64,000 nucleotides of DNA from Limnohabitans sp. Bal53. GTDB taxonomy: Bacteria; Pseudomonadota; Gammaproteobacteria; Burkholderiales; Burkholderiaceae_C. Shown here one piece after another: positions 49,938 through 58,726 of this stretch. The DNA is taken from NCBI RefSeq assembly GCF_003063355.1, contig NZ_NESH01000004.1:186001-250000 (forward strand). Direction: 5' to 3'. Numbering within the stretch: the stretch's first letter is position 1; the number at the start of each line of letters is the position of its first letter. A model generated the notes under the pieces. That model was not told the DNA's origin. It saw only the letters and a program-made list of their open reading frames with translations, and made no database searches. A program made the translations under genes and the position numbers.

Positions 49938-50638
49938 CTTTGTGATGTCCTAAAAGTGTCCTAAACTCCTCTTTCCGGAATCCCAAGAGGTTCCACTTTT
50001 ACTGTGGTGAACACGCCAGTTTAGAAGTTGCTTGCCTCCAACTGTTTTGGGGCTCTTCAGAGATTTTGAAGATTGAGTGCTGTGGTCTTCTAACGGGCTG
50101 ACTCTCTACTTGAGAGGCAAAGGTTAGCTTCAGCGATTGTTGACTTGGATGCTTAACCTGGGCCTTCCGAATTTCCAGCCTAGTCAGACCCTACCCGTCC
50201 CCGACACCCCTTGCGCCAGAAGCGGAGTCCCTAGCACATATACATACTATTCCCCACGAACAATCCCATCCCAGTTCAGACCCCACCCCCTCTCCACAGA
50301 AAGACCCCCCGTCACCTTCCTGAAAGTGCACCCCCGGGGGGGTATATTGCTTAAAAAATAGGCAGCTCTGACGGAAAAATAAATAGGAACTTGTGGTGTA
50401 ACTTAAAATGGAAATGATGCCAAAAACAACGAAGCAACCAAAACGTTTTGGTTGGTTGGAAAAAGTTATCCACAGAACCGTGAATATTCTAGTATCGACA
50501 CGGACCCAAGGCGGGCATGAGGGGTGTTGCAGGGCTTGGTTAGGGTCGATTTGAGTTCAATAACCTTGGCAGGGTAGGCCACACGCTGGAGCAGTAACTT
50601 GATATTTTGAACCGGATTTCGGTCTGGTTTCATGCGAA
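49938..50638. other. Gene-free stretch between tRNA-Val and the accessory genes
   Basis: About 700 bases with no convincing gene. It begins with TGTCCTAAAAGTGTCCTAAA, two GTCCTAAA copies in direct repeat. It contains C-rich runs around 50190-50330 and a GTGCACCCCCGGGGGGGTAT block. At 50436-50453 there is a perfect 18-bp palindrome (AACCAAAACGTTTTGGTT), and at 50466-50474 an exact DnaA box TTATCCACA. It may be a remnant of an integrated element downstream of the tRNA. A 74-codon frame at 50137 is proline- and threonine-rich without family resemblance and is not called. Confidence 0.5.
50436..50453. repeat. 18-bp perfect palindrome near a DnaA box
   Basis: AACCAAAACGTTTTGGTT is fully self-complementary and extended by another GGTTGG. 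An exact TTATCCACA DnaA box starts 12 bp later at 50466. It could be an operator or a replication/partition site relic. Confidence 0.55.
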
Positions 50639-53068
50639 TCAGAGCGCAGCCTCTTGCTTTAATTCGGACAGATCTGCATTGATAGCCTTTTGTAGATCGC
50701 TGTCAATCGATGACAGGAAGTCTCTTAATATTCTTTCTGCATGCCGATTGAGTTCGACGGATAGGTTTTCCGCTGCCCAGCTGATGAAAATAGCCCAGAT
50801 GGGTGCACCAGAGCCAGCAGCCTTCATGTGCTTGATGATCAGCCACTCCATGTAGTTGCTTTGGTTTGTTCGAAGACACGCGGCAAGCGCAGACCTGAAT
50901 CTCGTGTGCGTCTGAGCTGTCTGATTGAAGCTGATCAGTAATTCATGAATTAGGCTATTCAAGTTAGCTTTATTTGCCAGGATGGCCTTCAGTTCATCTG
51001 ATGTGCCGTGAGGTTTTTTGACCGTGTGCGTGCTTCGCTGTGGTTTATTGGGCGTACTGACGATGTCCTGGAATTTCTGGACGATTGTTTTGACGGGCTT
51101 TGAATCAGTGGATGACTCTTGTTTCCTGAGAAAAGCCGGGATCTCAATGTCATCCATGCCTGCATTCGACATGCCATCAACTCGGGCAGCAGAATGAGTC
51201 CGAGACGATCGCCATACAGACGGAACAGAATGGCTCATGTTGATGCGAGATTCAGCCATGAAGGGCACATTGTCACTACCGGTCCGCATTACTCTAAGCG
51301 ACACATTACTGCGTGAATATGCAACCGTTCCGTTTCCGCCCCAACCTGAGGCCAACATGGGCCTGACTTGGTGCAACCCTGGCAAATCTTCTGCTTTCTC
51401 GCTTTCTACTCGTTCGTGGACAAGAATTAAATTGGTTTCGCTGGTGACCAATTGATATTCGACTGCGAGGCGCTCTCGTTCTTTGGCTTGCGACATATCG
51501 TTCAAGCGGAAGGCGGCTGCAATCCGAGACAGTTCAAGGCTTTCATCCCAGATGACCGGGCAGGGTATAGGTTGGCCGTTGGGGTGAATAGTCTGAACTA
51601 CGTTGAGTTCATCCAGCGCTGTACCTTGTATATTGATTTGCGTCCATGACATCAAGGAGCTACCAGCTGCGGCATGCCCCGCAGATTTGGATTGCCAGAC
51701 GATAGGCGCTGCACATGAGACCTCTTGGTCGAACGCCTGCGTTTGCCGAATCTGGATCAGCAGGCGCTCGACCGCTTGTTGCATGTTTTCACGGGGTGTG
51801 ACCATTTCACAAGCGCCGCTTGTCACATCTGCCATGTCTTTGAGCAGACTTTCGGATGGCGCTGAACCGACGCCTACGGCATAAATGCGTTGCCCAGAGG
51901 CGCGAACAGTGGCGATGATCTCCTCAATGTTCCAGACCTCCCCGTCAGTGATCAACAAAACCACCGAATTTTTGGACTCTTCTGATGAGCCACTATTTAT
52001 GGCGATAACCTCTTTCAAAGCGTCATCAATCTCGGTACCACCCAAATCCGCATTCAATCGACGGGACGTGGCTTTCAAAAGTTGTCGGTAAATGAGTGTG
52101 CAAGGCTTTAGCTCCGGGTGGTCGTGCTGAACAGTGCTGCCAAACCGCGTGAAAGAGACTTGGTCCGTACTGTTCAACTGTCCAAATAGCCAACTGAGGC
52201 AGTCTTTGGCCTGTTCGATGCTGTCACCCTGCATGGAGCCCGAGCAGTCGACAAGGACCTTGATGGAGACGGGGTGCTGCTTTTTAAAGCCAGTTGGACG
52301 GTACACACCACCCGTCAGGACAGTTGCTTGTCCTGGGCGAGCCAAGTCATGCGCTGCGACCGCAAAGTTCATATCGTCCAGCTGGTCAACGATCAGTACA
52401 AAGTCCCGATCCAGCCATGCTGCCCCTTCTAACCTCAAGGCACATTGATCGTCCTGACGACTCAGCTGGATTTCATGGCTGGGGCTGTAAACCGTGGCTT
52501 GGCTCAAGTTTTCAGACAACTCAAGGTTCAGGAACAGCCGTTGCTCGGCTTGTGGATTCGCTTGTGCTTGTTGGTGTGGGCTCAAACCCGCTGCTGAAGG
52601 ATCGCCATATCGCGGCGCAATGGTCGTGGGCAGGCTGAATCGGATCGAACCATCCTCGGCTTTTAGGATTTGAGCGTATTCGAGCTCAATCACCACTTCA
52701 TCCCCGGTTTGGATGTTGCCGATGTTGGCTGTGTACAAGTCTTTTCCTGACCTCTCCAGCATGACAGGCAAGTCACCGCTGCTGATGGCCTCTTCATATT
52801 GCGCTTCGGCCACTTTCTTGGGCTTGACGGTACCGGTCATGCTTTTACCGTTGAGCTCCACACGCATGCCCAAAAGCACGCTCTGCCAGCCGAGCGGGAA
52901 GGTGTAAACGCACTCAACGTTGTCATCTGACCAGTTCTTGTAGACCTGGCGAACCTTGATTTGGGCCACCAAGCCAATGAGGCGTCCAGTCACATGGGCC
53001 GAGACCAGGCCGATGTTGGCTTCCGTATCTTGGGCGTGCAGACCGGTTTGCTTGTTATTGGTTTGCAT
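50639..53068 (-). CDS. VIT and von Willebrand A domain protein
   Basis: 809 residues from ATG 53068, which overlaps the end of the MerR gene by 14 bp. The VIT domain (about 1-130) shows AHVTGRLIGLVAQIKVRQVY, VYTFPLGW and YEEAISSGDLPVMLER. The VWA domain (about 265-440) has the MIDAS DCSGSMQGDS and later TDGEVW. A middle region follows, then at residues 643-650 IPAFLRKQ, similar to the FtsZ C-terminal peptide, then a helical C-terminal domain of about 160 residues. VIT-VWA proteins are related to inter-alpha-trypsin inhibitor heavy chains and are usually adhesion or scaffold proteins. No signal peptide is seen, so it is probably cytoplasmic. Confidence 0.85.
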   Translation of the reverse strand: MQTNNKQTGLHAQDTEANIGLVSAHVTGRLIGLVAQIKVRQVYKNWSDDNVECVYTFPLGWQSVLLGMRVELNGKSMTGTVKPKKVAEAQYEEAISSGDLPVMLERSGKDLYTANIGNIQTGDEVVIELEYAQILKAEDGSIRFSLPTTIAPRYGDPSAAGLSPHQQAQANPQAEQRLFLNLELSENLSQATVYSPSHEIQLSRQDDQCALRLEGAAWLDRDFVLIVDQLDDMNFAVAAHDLARPGQATVLTGGVYRPTGFKKQHPVSIKVLVDCSGSMQGDSIEQAKDCLSWLFGQLNSTDQVSFTRFGSTVQHDHPELKPCTLIYRQLLKATSRRLNADLGGTEIDDALKEVIAINSGSSEESKNSVVLLITDGEVWNIEEIIATVRASGQRIYAVGVGSAPSESLLKDMADVTSGACEMVTPRENMQQAVERLLIQIRQTQAFDQEVSCAAPIVWQSKSAGHAAAGSSLMSWTQINIQGTALDELNVVQTIHPNGQPIPCPVIWDESLELSRIAAAFRLNDMSQAKERERLAVEYQLVTSETNLILVHERVESEKAEDLPGLHQVRPMLASGWGGNGTVAYSRSNVSLRVMRTGSDNVPFMAESRINMSHSVPSVWRSSRTHSAARVDGMSNAGMDDIEIPAFLRKQESSTDSKPVKTIVQKFQDIVSTPNKPQRSTHTVKKPHGTSDELKAILANKANLNSLIHELLISFNQTAQTHTRFRSALAACLRTNQSNYMEWLIIKHMKAAGSGAPIWAIFISWAAENLSVELNRHAERILRDFLSSIDSDLQKAINADLSELKQEAAL

Positions 53069-53453
53069 TGATTTCTTCCCAAGTAGAGAGGACGGAGCGG
53101 ACAAATAGACGGAGTTTTTCTGGCGACAGACCCGCGGCTTGCGGCTCGAGGTGAAGCTCAACGCCTAGGGAAATGAACACCTTGCTGATGACAGAGATGT
53201 CACCTGCCGCTTTAGGCGGGGGCGGGGGCGTGGTGATGCCGTGGATCAGTTGCTTGATGCGCTCGAGCGAAGTGCCTTGGTCTGCCATAGCCCGAACCTG
53301 CAGCACTTGATCCAAGTGCTTTTGGGTGTAGCGGGCATGTTTTCGGTCGCCTTCATGGCGGTCAACCAGGCCAAGCTGGATGTAGTAACGGATCGTGCGC
53401 AACGACAAGTCGGTCAGGGCGCTGAGTTGATCAAGGGTAAAAGTCGTATTCAT
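53055..53453 (-). CDS. MerR-family transcriptional regulator
   Basis: 132 residues from ATG 53453. The N-terminal winged HTH is clear (TFTLDQLSALTDLSLRTIRY, YIQLGLVDRH, HARYTQKHLDQVL), followed by a dimerisation helix. No metal- or effector-binding Cys cluster is seen in the C-terminal half, which carries a PPPPP stretch. Its stop codon lies inside the 5' end of the VIT-VWA gene, so the two are co-transcribed and translationally coupled; it most likely autoregulates the pair. The longer frame to 53513 is not needed. Confidence 0.85.
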   Translation of the reverse strand: MNTTFTLDQLSALTDLSLRTIRYYIQLGLVDRHEGDRKHARYTQKHLDQVLQVRAMADQGTSLERIKQLIHGITTPPPPPKAAGDISVISKVFISLGVELHLEPQAAGLSPEKLRLFVRSVLSTWEEINANQ

Positions 53454-53686
53454 GTTTTTATTATACAGTTTAACTGTCATTTTAAAGCTGTCAATTAAAA
53501 GGCGCACCATCACTAGGCCAAATCAGGGCATTGACCGTTGCAGGCCAATGCCGAGAGATTTGGTCGGGTTTCAGGGATGCCAGACACAGTGTTGGCGCAG
53601 GCCGAGCACAACCTGGGCAAGCAATACCTAGCCCCTTGCTGGATCGGTGGCTCAAAGGCTGATGCTATGCGTTGAATTTGATCGAT

Positions 53687-54103
53687 TTAAGGCTGCACCA
53701 ATTCGGGCACACCGACGCCCGCAGCCCACACAAACGCATGCTGCTCGTAATGCCGGGCCACTGACTTGGCCGCTTCCAGATCCAAACCTAGCACCAACAC
53801 GCTGACCTCGCCTGGCCAGTTGTTGCTCGGGTGCTTGCCGATGCCGTCGATGCAGATCAGTCCGCGCCCTTTGAGGTTGGCTTTCAGTTCGTTCTGGCGG
53901 GCTTGGTTTTCATCGAGGGGTAGGTTTTGACTGAACGGGTTATAGGCTGTAATGAAGGCCGCGGTCAGGGCGTTGTGCCTAGCCATGAGTGCGTTCAGTT
54001 CCGAACAGGACTGGCCGATTTGCATCGTGAACGGGGATTCTTGGAGAACGATGTAGTGGGTTTCGGCAAAGGCTTGCAGTAATTCAGGGGACAGGGTGAT
54101 CAT
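53687..54103 (-). CDS. DUF3293 domain protein
   Basis: 138 residues from ATG 54103, which overlaps the TGA of the ADP-ribosylglycohydrolase gene by four bases (ATGA). The C-terminal half, PSNNWPGEVSVLVLGLDLEA and FVWAAGVGVPELV, is characteristic of DUF3293. Function is unknown. The tight overlap links it to ADP-ribose metabolism, as an inference. The stretch 53454-53686 before the MerR gene holds no gene. Confidence 0.78.
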   Translation of the reverse strand: MITLSPELLQAFAETHYIVLQESPFTMQIGQSCSELNALMARHNALTAAFITAYNPFSQNLPLDENQARQNELKANLKGRGLICIDGIGKHPSNNWPGEVSVLVLGLDLEAAKSVARHYEQHAFVWAAGVGVPELVQP

Positions 54104-54878
54104 GTGTTGGCGTTCGCTTCTTGGTAAAAGGCATTCATTACGGATTGCATGTCTTTGGGCAAGTAGGTCCATGCCTGCACCGCGATGTCGTTGGGTATGC
54201 CGTGCAGAGCTTCAGAAATGCCGCCCGCAATAGCCGCGATAGTGTCGCTGTCTCCTCCTAGCGAAACCGCGCTGCGAATAGCGTCTTCAAAGCTATTGCT
54301 GTGTAGGGCGCAACTGATGGCTTGCGGCACCGAGTCGATTGCCTTTTCTGTACGCTTGTAAGTGGGGCGGATGTCGTTAGGTGTCAGGTGTAGCGGGTAT
54401 CCAAACCGTTCGGTAAGGCGTCGACCAATTTCGGCTGCGGCTACTTTTCTCCGTGCCCAGTGGATGGCCAATGCCACCGCCTGCGCTGTGTGCATGGCAT
54501 CTGGATGGTTGTGGGTGATGGAGGTCACGGTGTCAGACCAACCGATCACTTCGTCTTCGTTGCTGGCGAGTAAACCCACTGGCGCAATGCGCATGGCTGC
54601 GCCGTTACCCCAACTACTGTATGGCTTTGGAGTGTCGTCCGTGAACCATTCGGCAAACCGTTTTCTCCAGCCGCCGTTTTCTGCGTAACGCTTGCACCAT
54701 TCGATCAGGGTGACTTGTGGATCGGTGCCACGAATCAGTGCATCGGCCACGGCCACAGTGCAAACCGTGTCATCGGTGAAACGTGCTTTGGGGTGAAACA
54801 GCGGGGCAAAGTCTTTGCCTTTGAAGTGGCTGAACTCGTAGACCGAGCCGATGATGTCGCAATGAGAGTGCCCAGCAT
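54100..54878 (-). pseudogene. ADP-ribosylglycohydrolase (DraG-like) with a 5' frameshift
   Basis: From GTG 54756 a 218-residue frame contains GGDSDTIAAIAGGI, the C-terminal metal motif of ADP-ribosylglycohydrolases. The start is missing: a different frame, from ATG 54878, gives the N-terminal MLGTLI, and adding one G near 54860 (ATTGCGAC to ATTGGCGAC) restores MLGTLIGDIIGSVYEF and RFTDDTVCTVAVADALI, the conserved GD and TDD motifs. The frameshift separates the two halves of the dinuclear Mg site. It may be a true mutation or a sequencing error. The product should remove ADP-ribose from a modified target. Its stop overlaps the DUF3293 start. Confidence 0.8.
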
Positions 54879-54934
54879 TTGTTTTTTTGATGTGAAGGTT
54901 TTAAACAAGTACGCGAAGGTTTTTCAACTTTTTA

Positions 54935-55753
54935 TCACCTCAATTCCAGCAACACAAACTCGGGTCTTGCGCCAATGCGCAGGGGAATCACTGAGGTGCC
55001 GATGCCGCGTGACACGTACAAATCACCCCAAGCTGTTTGGTAGCTGCCGGTTACATATTGGCCACTGCCTTTGGGCGTAAAAAGCGCATGTTTGCCGATG
55101 GCCACTTGTCCGCCGTGGGTGTGTCCTGCCAGGCTGTACGCAATCTGGCCCAACTCGGGCGATGGTGCCTCGTCAAACATGCCGGGTGAGTGTTGGGCCA
55201 TGATGATTGGCGTGCCCTTTTTGCATTGCTGAAGTGTTTGCACCAGATCGGGCTGGCCTGCCGTGTAGTCATCCAGCCCCGCCAAACTCAGGTGCACACC
55301 GTTGACCAGCAGCGCTAAGCACTCGTTGACCAAAAGCCTGACTTTGTGGCGTTTGTAGATGGCAGACAACTGCTTCATGTCAGTGCCTGACCAATGCTCC
55401 CAATTTCCCAAGATGGCCACTTTGATGGCGTCAGGCATGCTTTTCAAAAACGCATCGAGTTCAGGCAGCGCGTGACGGTCATCGATCACGTCGCCGGTCA
55501 GCAAGATCAAATCGGGTTGCAGAGCCTTGAGGTGACGCAATGTGGCCTCTTGCGTCGCACCCATCCCTGAGAGGTGCAGGTCTGATAGTTGTGCAATTTT
55601 GAATGTCGCACCCTTTAAGTCCACTTGCTTGTGCAACCGAGTTACCACCACCCAGCGAGGCTCGAGGACGAATCCATAAACCAGCAATAGGCTGACCGCG
55701 AGAACGATGGCCAAAATCCAAAAGCCGCGCCGAGGTTTTTTCTTTTGGTTCAT
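54935..55753 (-). CDS. Calcineurin-like metallophosphoesterase (YaeI/YkuE type)
   Basis: 272 residues. One N-terminal membrane helix (about 12-30) anchors the enzyme. Metal-binding motifs are present: DLHLSG, GDVIDDRH, GNWEHW (in place of GNHE) and AGHTHGGQV. Such proteins hydrolyse phosphoesters, for example UDP-diacylglucosamine-type or other membrane lipids; the substrate is unknown. Its start overlaps the stop of a small upstream frame (ATGA). Confidence 0.88.
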   Translation of the reverse strand: MNQKKKPRRGFWILAIVLAVSLLLVYGFVLEPRWVVVTRLHKQVDLKGATFKIAQLSDLHLSGMGATQEATLRHLKALQPDLILLTGDVIDDRHALPELDAFLKSMPDAIKVAILGNWEHWSGTDMKQLSAIYKRHKVRLLVNECLALLVNGVHLSLAGLDDYTAGQPDLVQTLQQCKKGTPIIMAQHSPGMFDEAPSPELGQIAYSLAGHTHGGQVAIGKHALFTPKGSGQYVTGSYQTAWGDLYVSRGIGTSVIPLRIGARPEFVLLELR

Positions 55754-56001
55754 GGTGCAAAGTCTATTTCACTGCCATGTGGGCCGGGGTTGTAGCCGAA
55801 CTCGATTTGCAGAGATTGGGAGGGTCGTGACGATCGTGATGTGACCAGACCGTTCATGGAGTGCGCATTGCTCAAAATGAAATCTGCGGTACTGATCAAA
55901 TCGTCATCGGTGTCAACACGAGTTAAGAGTGATCGCCCCTCAATTGATCAGATCGCAAGTGCACAGACCATTGCTTGCCGCACTGGGGCAGTTTTAATCA
56001 T
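55750..56001 (-). pseudogene. Small ORF of about 83 codons with one in-frame TGA
   Basis: Reverse-strand frame from ATG 56001: MIKTAPVRQAMVCALAI, then TGA (55948-55950), then SIEGRSLLTRVDTDDDLIST, ADFILSNAHSMNGL and a C-terminus IEFGYNPGPHGSEIDFAP, ending TGA at 55750-55752. That stop overlaps the metallophosphoesterase ATG by four bases and the first ATG follows the membrane-protein stop by 12 bp, so the frame fits an operon slot exactly. I recognise no family. The TGA may be a one-base change from CGA, TGG or similar, or a sequencing error. Coding status is an inference from the overlaps and an otherwise open frame. Confidence 0.45.
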
Positions 56002-56013
56002 GATCAGTGGTGG

Positions 56014-56622
56014 TTACTTGACATGGCCCCATCCCGCCTTATTCCAAAGCTCATCCAATCCCTTGTCCAAGCTAGGCTCAGCTGGCATCACCCAGTAGGC
56101 CGGGTAAATGTTGCCTTCATAGGGCAGGATTTTTAAAGAGGCGGTGTCGTTTTGTTCGGCCCAGTTTTGTAGCCCAATGACGCCCAGCGCAACGCTGCTT
56201 GCCAAGGCCCAAAGAAGCACAAGCCTTTTGTTGAGAAACCCCCAAACCAACCGCAACTGGACCAAAGCGACCAAGATCACGAGCACAGTGCGCATGATTT
56301 CATGGAAGTCGTTTGGCCAAGTCCAGCCCATGGCAAAAAACAGCCAAGGCACTGCCAAAAGGACAATGGTCACATCCACCAAGCAAGCAGCGGCAGTGAG
56401 GGCGATGTTCTGGCTGGTTTGCGCATGCCCGTTGATGGAGTAGCTGAACCATGACCAGAAAGTCACCCACGCACTCAACCAGGCCAAGCGCTGTGCAAAA
56501 GTTTTAGCAAAGAATGCCGGGTCTGTGATTTCCAGGCTGTAGGTCTGGTAGTACCAAAAACTCACCCCCAAGAAGGCTGCAAACAGTGCCGAAGACAAGG
56601 CTGGAACAAGACGCGTGTTCAT
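56014..56622 (-). CDS. Membrane protein of unknown function
   Basis: 202 residues with five hydrophobic segments (about 7-25, 45-62, 73-95, 108-128, 132-150) and a polar C-terminal tail. I recognise no family. Its ATG overlaps the TGA of the upstream trypsin-like protease by four bases, so the two are coupled. Tryptophan content is high. Confidence 0.75.
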   Translation of the reverse strand: MNTRLVPALSSALFAAFLGVSFWYYQTYSLEITDPAFFAKTFAQRLAWLSAWVTFWSWFSYSINGHAQTSQNIALTAAACLVDVTIVLLAVPWLFFAMGWTWPNDFHEIMRTVLVILVALVQLRLVWGFLNKRLVLLWALASSVALGVIGLQNWAEQNDTASLKILPYEGNIYPAYWVMPAEPSLDKGLDELWNKAGWGHVK

Positions 56623-57971
56623 GGCTTGGCCTTCTCGAAATCGGCATCAAAGGCCAAGCTGGACAAGGACTTTCTCAAAATAGCTTTGGCGGTCTCATCG
56701 TCGAACCCGTCCAGCCCCATGGCCACCACCAGCGCGTTGGGCCCGCGCACCAACGGCGTGTAGCGAAAACGGTATTCGTTCAGATTGGGCAACTTGGTCA
56801 TGGCCCTGCGACAAGCGTGCAATTGAACTGTCAGGCCCCAGGGTACCTTCACGCGTTGTTCACTGCATTGCCAGAGGGTTGAGTCATCGGGCACCTTGCT
56901 GGCACCCGACAGGCTGTAGAGCCTGCGTTCCACCAAATTGGCCATTTGTAAGTCGTTCAAGTCAGGGCCTTGCAACAAAAACGATCCCGAAACAATGCGC
57001 CCGGCTTGCTTTTCGTCCATCACGTACAAGCCATTGGCCGATTCACAAGTCTGTTGCACCACGCTGTAGCGCCACTGGGTTTTGGCCTGTCTTTCGGTGG
57101 AGCAAACGTATTGGTTGGTCAAATCAGCGCGCACGTTAAACGGCCCCAGTCTGCGCACATTGTTCAAACCACTGTCCAGGCGGTGCAACTGTTGACGACC
57201 AAACTTGGCAAATTGCTTGGAAATATCTGCCCTCAGTTGGGCGTTGTCTGGGGTGTTTTGCTGGGCTGTTTGCTTGAGCAACGCGCCGACAGCGGAAGAG
57301 GGTATGACCAAACCAATCAACTGATGCTCGGTGCTGGTGGCCACATTGACACCAATGACTTGACCGCGTGCGTCTATGGTGGGCCCGCCACTCATGCCGC
57401 TGTTGATGGCACCGCTGAACACGATCAGCGGTGATGACGGCTCATCGTGCATCCCGTTGAATGAGCCGTTGACGATGCTGTACTCAAACGATCCGGGCTT
57501 GCCCACTGAAAACCCGTTCTCACCCTTGGCGGGCAGAGTCTCCCGCAATTCCAGCAAGGGGGCATCGACGGCAGAGTTCAACTGCAAAATGGCCAAATCA
57601 TTGAGTACATCGACCGCAATCACCCGAGCGGTTTTCTTGAGTTCATTGGCCGCTTGCACGGTCAGGTTGTGTGCTTTGGCGTCGTAGATGGCTTCAGTCA
57701 CAGCGTGGTAGTTGGTCACAACCCAATCTTTGCGATGGGCCAAAAAGCCACTGGCGCTTGAAGTCACGCCCAGATTGCCGCTGACCTCGGTTCTGACCAC
57801 CACCACCGATGGTCGAATGCGTTTGAAGAGTGTCTCGGCGTTGTTGGCCTGCGCCGACGCCAAATTGGCTCCCAAAAAGCCCAAAAGCGCAATACTCAAT
57901 TTGAAGAGCTTGAACCTTACGTTCAACCTTTGCTGGAGATAACGTGACGCGGCAAATAAGGGGTTGAACAT
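56619..57971 (-). CDS. Secreted trypsin-like serine protease
   Basis: 450 residues from ATG 57971, with a signal peptide ending near LASAQAN (about residue 41). The S1-type triad is complete: His in NYHAVTE, Asp in NDLAILQL and Ser in GMSGGPTID. The first 190 residues after the signal form the protease; the C-terminal 230 residues, with several Cys (YVCSTERQ, QTCESANG, LWQCSEQR, LHACRRAM), are unrecognised and look like a disulfide-bonded periplasmic domain. No PDZ domain is seen, unlike DegP. It leads the minus-strand gene run down to the DUF3293 gene. Confidence 0.85.
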   Translation of the reverse strand: MFNPLFAASRYLQQRLNVRFKLFKLSIALLGFLGANLASAQANNAETLFKRIRPSVVVVRTEVSGNLGVTSSASGFLAHRKDWVVTNYHAVTEAIYDAKAHNLTVQAANELKKTARVIAVDVLNDLAILQLNSAVDAPLLELRETLPAKGENGFSVGKPGSFEYSIVNGSFNGMHDEPSSPLIVFSGAINSGMSGGPTIDARGQVIGVNVATSTEHQLIGLVIPSSAVGALLKQTAQQNTPDNAQLRADISKQFAKFGRQQLHRLDSGLNNVRRLGPFNVRADLTNQYVCSTERQAKTQWRYSVVQQTCESANGLYVMDEKQAGRIVSGSFLLQGPDLNDLQMANLVERRLYSLSGASKVPDDSTLWQCSEQRVKVPWGLTVQLHACRRAMTKLPNLNEYRFRYTPLVRGPNALVVAMGLDGFDDETAKAILRKSLSSLAFDADFEKAKP

Positions 57972-58195
57972 CGAATTCTTTAAATCTGTAAAAAACGTCA
58001 ATTGACTTAGCAGTGTAAGCAAGCTGGTAATTACGCTTTGAGCCCTTGAACAGGGGGTTGTCGACCCTGTTGCCAACATTTGCATGACCCAGACCATGAT
58101 CTGACAGGGCAGGCTCATGCGATGAGCCTGTCAAAGTCCGTAGATCAAACAACCAAAATCAATAAAAGTAACGGTGCTTGTGACAAACTCACGGC

Positions 58196-58687
58196 ATGAA
58201 GAGGTTTTGCTCACTGATATTGCTGTTGTTGGGTCTGCATGTATCCAGCGCTCACGCCACCCAAGTTTTGCAGGCCTTGGTCGTTGGTGTGTCAGACGGT
58301 GACACCATCACCGTGCTGGACGCAGGCAAACACCAGCACAAGATCAGACTCCAAGGCATTGACGCTCCGGAAAAGGCCCAGGCCTATGGTCAAAAGTCCA
58401 AAGAGTCCCTGTCGGCATTGGTCTACAAGAAAAACGTTCAGGTGATATGGGCCAAGAAAGACCGTTACGGCAGAACCGTGGGACAAGTCATAGTCGGTGG
58501 CTTGGACGCTTGCCTAGAGCAAGTCAAGCGCGGCATGGCCTGGCATTACAAAGACTACCAAGCGGAGCAATCGGCAGAGGACAGAGTTCTGTATGACCGC
58601 GCTGAAATACAGGCTCGCAGCCAACGCCTGGGTCTTTGGCAAGACGCAGCGGCGCAGGAGCCATCGGCATTCAGGCGGCAGAAGTAG
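58196..58687 (+). CDS. Secreted thermonuclease-like nuclease (SNase)
   Basis: 163 residues with a signal peptide (about 1-22, ending SSAHA). The staphylococcal nuclease core is present: VVGVSDGDTITVLDAG, IRLQGIDAPEKAQAYGQKSK (with the Asp and Arg ligands), KDRYGRTVGQVIVGG and VKRGMAWHYK. A Ca-dependent extracellular or periplasmic nuclease. The gene is divergent from the protease gene. Confidence 0.92.
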   Translation: MKRFCSLILLLLGLHVSSAHATQVLQALVVGVSDGDTITVLDAGKHQHKIRLQGIDAPEKAQAYGQKSKESLSALVYKKNVQVIWAKKDRYGRTVGQVIVGGLDACLEQVKRGMAWHYKDYQAEQSAEDRVLYDRAEIQARSQRLGLWQDAAAQEPSAFRRQK

Positions 58688-58726
58688 CCAGAATTCATCG
58701 GCACAGGCTCCAGACCCTGACCCTGC

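Noticed and set aside
50137-50361. 74-codon frame in the gene-free stretch after tRNA-Val
   Set aside because: Pro/Thr/Ser-rich translation of C-rich DNA, no ribosome-binding site, no resemblance to known proteins.
50466-50474. Chromosomal replication origin suggested by an exact DnaA box
   Set aside because: A single box without a cluster, DUE or dnaA/dnaN genes; chance or element relic is more likely.
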